A stretch of DNA of 64,000 nucleotides from JANNSX01 sp041397825 (GTDB taxonomy: Bacteria; Pseudomonadota; Alphaproteobacteria; Rhizobiales; Hyphomicrobiaceae): assembly GCA_041397825.1 (NCBI GenBank), contig JAWKVX010000004.1, positions 124,001 through 188,000 on the forward strand. The letters are read 5' to 3'. The position numbers and the translations under genes were made by a program. Numbering within the stretch: position 1 is the stretch's first letter; each line of letters opens with the position of its first letter. The notes under the pieces are model-generated. The model saw only the letters and a list, made by a program, of their open reading frames with translations. It did no database searches and was not told the DNA's origin. Positions 61,761-64,000 of the stretch are shown here, one piece after another.

Positions 61761-61963
61761 AACCGTCTCCGGAGCCGGACCGCCCGGCTCTCGTATGGTC
61801 TCGCATTTCCACTGACAAACCGGTATCCCGGTACCCGAGACGGCATTAATGCGCCGCCATCCGGCGTTAGGGGCCGATGGCGGCGAGGTTAAGGCCGTTC
61901 CCGGGCGGAAACCGCGATTCAGCTGATGATAGCAGCCGGAGCCAGCAGCGAGGACAGGCAAAA

Positions 61964-62941
61964 ATGGCGCGTGTGGTGAGAGTACATGCATTCGGCGGAC
62001 CCGAGGTGCTGTCGGTCGAGGAGGCCGATCCAGGCCGCCCGGAGGCGGGCGAGGCGTTGATCCGCCAGACGGCGATCGGCCTCAACTTCATCGACGTCTA
62101 CCACCGGACCGGTCTCTACCCGCAGGCGAGCATGCCCTTCACGCCGGGCATGGAGGGGGCCGGGGTCGTCGAAGCGGTAGGCGCCGGCGTCAGCGATCTG
62201 AAGCCTGGCGACCGGGTGGCCTATGCCGGGACCCTCGGCGGCTATGCCGAGGCGCGCCGCATTGCCGCGACCCAGCTCGTGAAGATCCCGGACGCCATCG
62301 ACGACAAGACCGCCGCCGCCATGATGCTGCAGGGCATGACGGTCGAGTATCTGCTCTGCCGCACCTTCAAGGCCGGGCCTGGGACGACCATGCTGTTCCA
62401 TGCGGCCGCCGGTGGCGTCGGCCTGATCGCCTGCCAGTGGGCGAAGGCGTTGGGGGCCACCCTCATCGGCACCGTCGGCTCGCCAGAGAAGGCAGCCCTC
62501 GCGAAGGCGCACGGCGCGTCGCATACGATCGACTACCGTAAGGAGGATTTCGTCCAGCGCGTAAAGGAGATCACCAAGGGCGCAATGTGCGACGTCGTCT
62601 ACGATTCGATCGGCAAGGACACCTTCCCGGGTTCGCTCGACTGTCTCCGGCCGATGGGCATGTGGGTCTGCTTCGGTCAGGCGTCAGGCCCGATCCCGCC
62701 GTTCAACATGGGGCTGCTCGCCCAGAAGGGCTCGCTGTTCGCGACCCGGCCGACGCTGATGGTCTACAACGCCAAGCGTGAGGCGCTGGTCGCCTCGGCG
62801 ACGGCGTTGTTCGACATGGTGACGAGCGGCAAGGTCAGAATAGAGATCAACCAGACGTATCCCTTGTCGAAGGTCGCCGACGCGCATCGTGACCTCGAGG
62901 CGCGCAAGACGACGGGCTCGACCGTGCTGCTGCCCGGCTGA
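61964..62941 (+). CDS. NADPH:quinone oxidoreductase (zeta-crystallin type)
   Basis: 325-residue MDR-superfamily reductase without zinc ligands. N-terminal GroES-like domain (IRQTAIGLNFIDVYHRTGLYP, FTPGMEGAGVVEAVGAGV) and Rossmann domain with FHAAAGGVGLIACQWAKALGA, an AAGGVG nucleotide-binding motif. Quinone-binding marks YDSIGKDTFPGSLDCL and FGQASGPIPPFN agree with QorA. It reduces quinones with NADPH. ATG 61964 is the conserved start; the frame upstream is not. Confidence 0.93.
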   Translation: MARVVRVHAFGGPEVLSVEEADPGRPEAGEALIRQTAIGLNFIDVYHRTGLYPQASMPFTPGMEGAGVVEAVGAGVSDLKPGDRVAYAGTLGGYAEARRIAATQLVKIPDAIDDKTAAAMMLQGMTVEYLLCRTFKAGPGTTMLFHAAAGGVGLIACQWAKALGATLIGTVGSPEKAALAKAHGASHTIDYRKEDFVQRVKEITKGAMCDVVYDSIGKDTFPGSLDCLRPMGMWVCFGQASGPIPPFNMGLLAQKGSLFATRPTLMVYNAKREALVASATALFDMVTSGKVRIEINQTYPLSKVADAHRDLEARKTTGSTVLLPG

Positions 62942-62944
62942 TCT

Positions 62945-63490
62945 TCACCCGCTTCCCATGAGCCACCCGAGACCGAAGATGCCGGGCGCCAGGAACACCC
63001 CGGCCCAGAGCAGCGACGAGGCGAGGCTCGCCGGGAGGAATTTCCAGGCCGGCATCTCGACGACGCCGGCGATTAGCGGAAGCGCCGAGCGGAGCGGTCC
63101 GAGGAACTTGCCGCCGAGAATGCCGAGCATGCCCCAGCGCTCGAAGAAGTTGTGCCCGTGCCGCCACCACTCGGGATGGCGCGCCAGCACGGGCCAATGC
63201 AGGATTCGCTGCTCGAAGGTGCGGCCGAGAACGTAGACGAAGCAGTCACCGCAAAAGGCACCGGCGGAGGCGGCGAGCCAGAGGTGCCAGAACGGCTGAC
63301 CGTTGGCACCTTCGGCGGCGCCGAGCGCGACCAGAATGACGGTCGACGGTGCGAAGAAGGCAAGAACAGGAACCGATTCCGCAAAGCCGAGGACGAAGAC
63401 CAAGGGCTCGGCAAAAGCATCATGGGTATGGACGAAGGCAAGGAGGGTGTCGATATAGCCCGTGATGGTCTGCCGGAGCGTTTCGAGCAC
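62945..63490 (-). CDS. DedA family membrane protein
   Basis: 181-residue DedA/SNARE-associated family protein, predicted to flip lipids across the inner membrane. The conserved E is in VLGFAESVPVLAFFAPSTVILVALGA; the second conserved segment is FFERWGMLGILGGKFLGPLRSALPLIAGVVEMPAWKFL with the invariant G-x-F/R region (FLGPLR). Three to four further hydrophobic segments. It converges with the quinone reductase gene, leaving 3 bases between stops. Confidence 0.88.
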   Translation of the reverse strand: MLETLRQTITGYIDTLLAFVHTHDAFAEPLVFVLGFAESVPVLAFFAPSTVILVALGAAEGANGQPFWHLWLAASAGAFCGDCFVYVLGRTFEQRILHWPVLARHPEWWRHGHNFFERWGMLGILGGKFLGPLRSALPLIAGVVEMPAWKFLPASLASSLLWAGVFLAPGIFGLGWLMGSG

Positions 63491-63674
63491 AATCAGTTGT
63501 CCGTGTTGTCGGCTTGCCAGCTGGACGGAGCGGTCGCTTCATCCTGCACCCGCCTCTTAGCAGCTCAAATGGGGCGCTAGAAGCCGGCGGCAAGAGCAGA
63601 TTGACACAAGGCCTTGCCAGGGGGCGCGGCTCTTTGGATGATGCGCCCGACGCTATTCCTACAAGGAGCCTCTC

Positions 63675-64000
63675 ATGTCCGACCTCCCCTCTCACGCCCG
63701 CGTCGTCATCGTCGGCGGCGGCATCGTCGGCGTTGGACTGCTCTATCACCTAGCGCTCGAGGGCTGGACGGATGTCGTGCTGGTGGAGAAGGGCGAGCTG
63801 ACCTCGGGCTCGACCTGGCATGCCGCCGGCCAGTGCCCGCACTTCAATGGCTCCTACTCATTGACGAAGATGCACGTCTACGGGACGGAGCTCTACCCCA
63901 AGTTGCCGGAGCTGACCGGCCACGAGGTCTCCTGGCATGGCTGCGGTGGCATTCGCCTTGCGATCTACGACGCGGAGGTCGATTGGTTCAAGCGCGTGCA
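63675..64000 (+). CDS. FAD-dependent oxidoreductase, dimethylglycine/sarcosine dehydrogenase-like (3' end off window)
   Basis: First 108 residues only. Dinucleotide-binding motif VVIVGGGIVGVGLLYHLALEG (residues 10-30), then LVEKGELTSGSTWHAAGQCP; the His in STWHAAG is the residue that carries covalent FAD in dimethylglycine and sarcosine dehydrogenases. An AAGGAG ribosome site precedes the ATG. If confirmed, it would act one or two steps after the Rieske demethylase in betaine breakdown. Confidence 0.85.
   Translation, partial: MSDLPSHARVVIVGGGIVGVGLLYHLALEGWTDVVLVEKGELTSGSTWHAAGQCPHFNGSYSLTKMHVYGTELYPKLPELTGHEVSWHGCGGIRLAIYDAEVDWFKRV

Noticed and set aside
63601..63640. TTGACA at 63601 as promoter of the dimethylglycine dehydrogenase-like gene
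   Set aside because: The -35 matches consensus but no acceptable -10 is found 16-18 bases downstream.

Overview
The window looks like chromosomal DNA of a high-GC alphaproteobacterium, most likely in or near the Hyphomicrobiales (Rhizobiales). Supporting signs are the fused IspDF, the dusB-ntrB-ntrC order, a UPF0314/DUF2585 protein, NnrU, the imuA-imuB-dnaE2 mutagenesis cassette, and an alphaproteobacterial LexA box (GAAC-N7-GAAC) in front of that cassette. The species is an inference; no rRNA or tRNA gene was seen.

1-3 kb: a NicO-type nickel/cobalt exporter (cut by the window edge) with its DUF1007 partner, then two YkuD L,D-transpeptidases. 3.1-9.7 kb: SOS promoter and imuA-imuB-dnaE2, whose dnaE2 carries two in-frame copies of a dispersed repeat. 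9.8-20.3 kb: cytochrome P450, gamma-glutamyltransferase, CHAD protein, AMP nucleosidase, ferrochelatase, a third L,D-transpeptidase, polysaccharide deacetylase, EamA transporter and DUF937 protein. 20.4-30 kb: DUF2585, a compact RTX protein, PncC, MarR, IspDF, an aldo/keto reductase/AraC divergent pair, then dusB-ntrB-ntrC (ntrC frameshifted as given). 30-41 kb: aquaporin, NnrU, MOSC, PanB, a YfgM-like TPR protein, BamB, a segment carrying an MscS channel bounded by a second degraded copy of the bamB 3' end, PiT phosphate transporter, NUDIX hydrolase and Der. 40.8-47.5 kb: HolC, a methyltransferase, a FetAB-like ABC pair and a PotDABC-type ABC importer whose last permease has two frame breaks.

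47.6-54.9 kb is the accessory island. It holds a TIR-transmembrane protein and at least four broken pieces of Rhs/YD-repeat core on the minus strand, with two different C-terminal toxin-like tails, each followed by a lower-GC broken small ORF in the immunity-gene position. A plus-strand TetR-Rieske oxygenase cassette with a readable promoter and paired operators sits between two Rhs pieces. 54.9-64 kb: GNAT acetyltransferase, MFS transporter, a PhoPQ-like two-component system with a PepSY protein, GST, FAD-linked oxidase, lipoprotein, quinone oxidoreductase, DedA protein and the start of a dimethylglycine/sarcosine dehydrogenase-like gene.

Functional links: the LexA box implies SOS control of translesion synthesis; the Rieske enzyme, its BetI-like regulator and the dimethylglycine dehydrogenase-like gene at the right edge suggest quaternary-amine (betaine-type) degradation; NtrBC controls nitrogen assimilation; TPR protein and BamB belong to envelope biogenesis, as do the three L,D-transpeptidases. 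Several genes have single-base frame breaks in or near short homopolymers, so sequencing error must be weighed against real decay; the Rhs region, in contrast, carries many independent lesions and is truly degraded.
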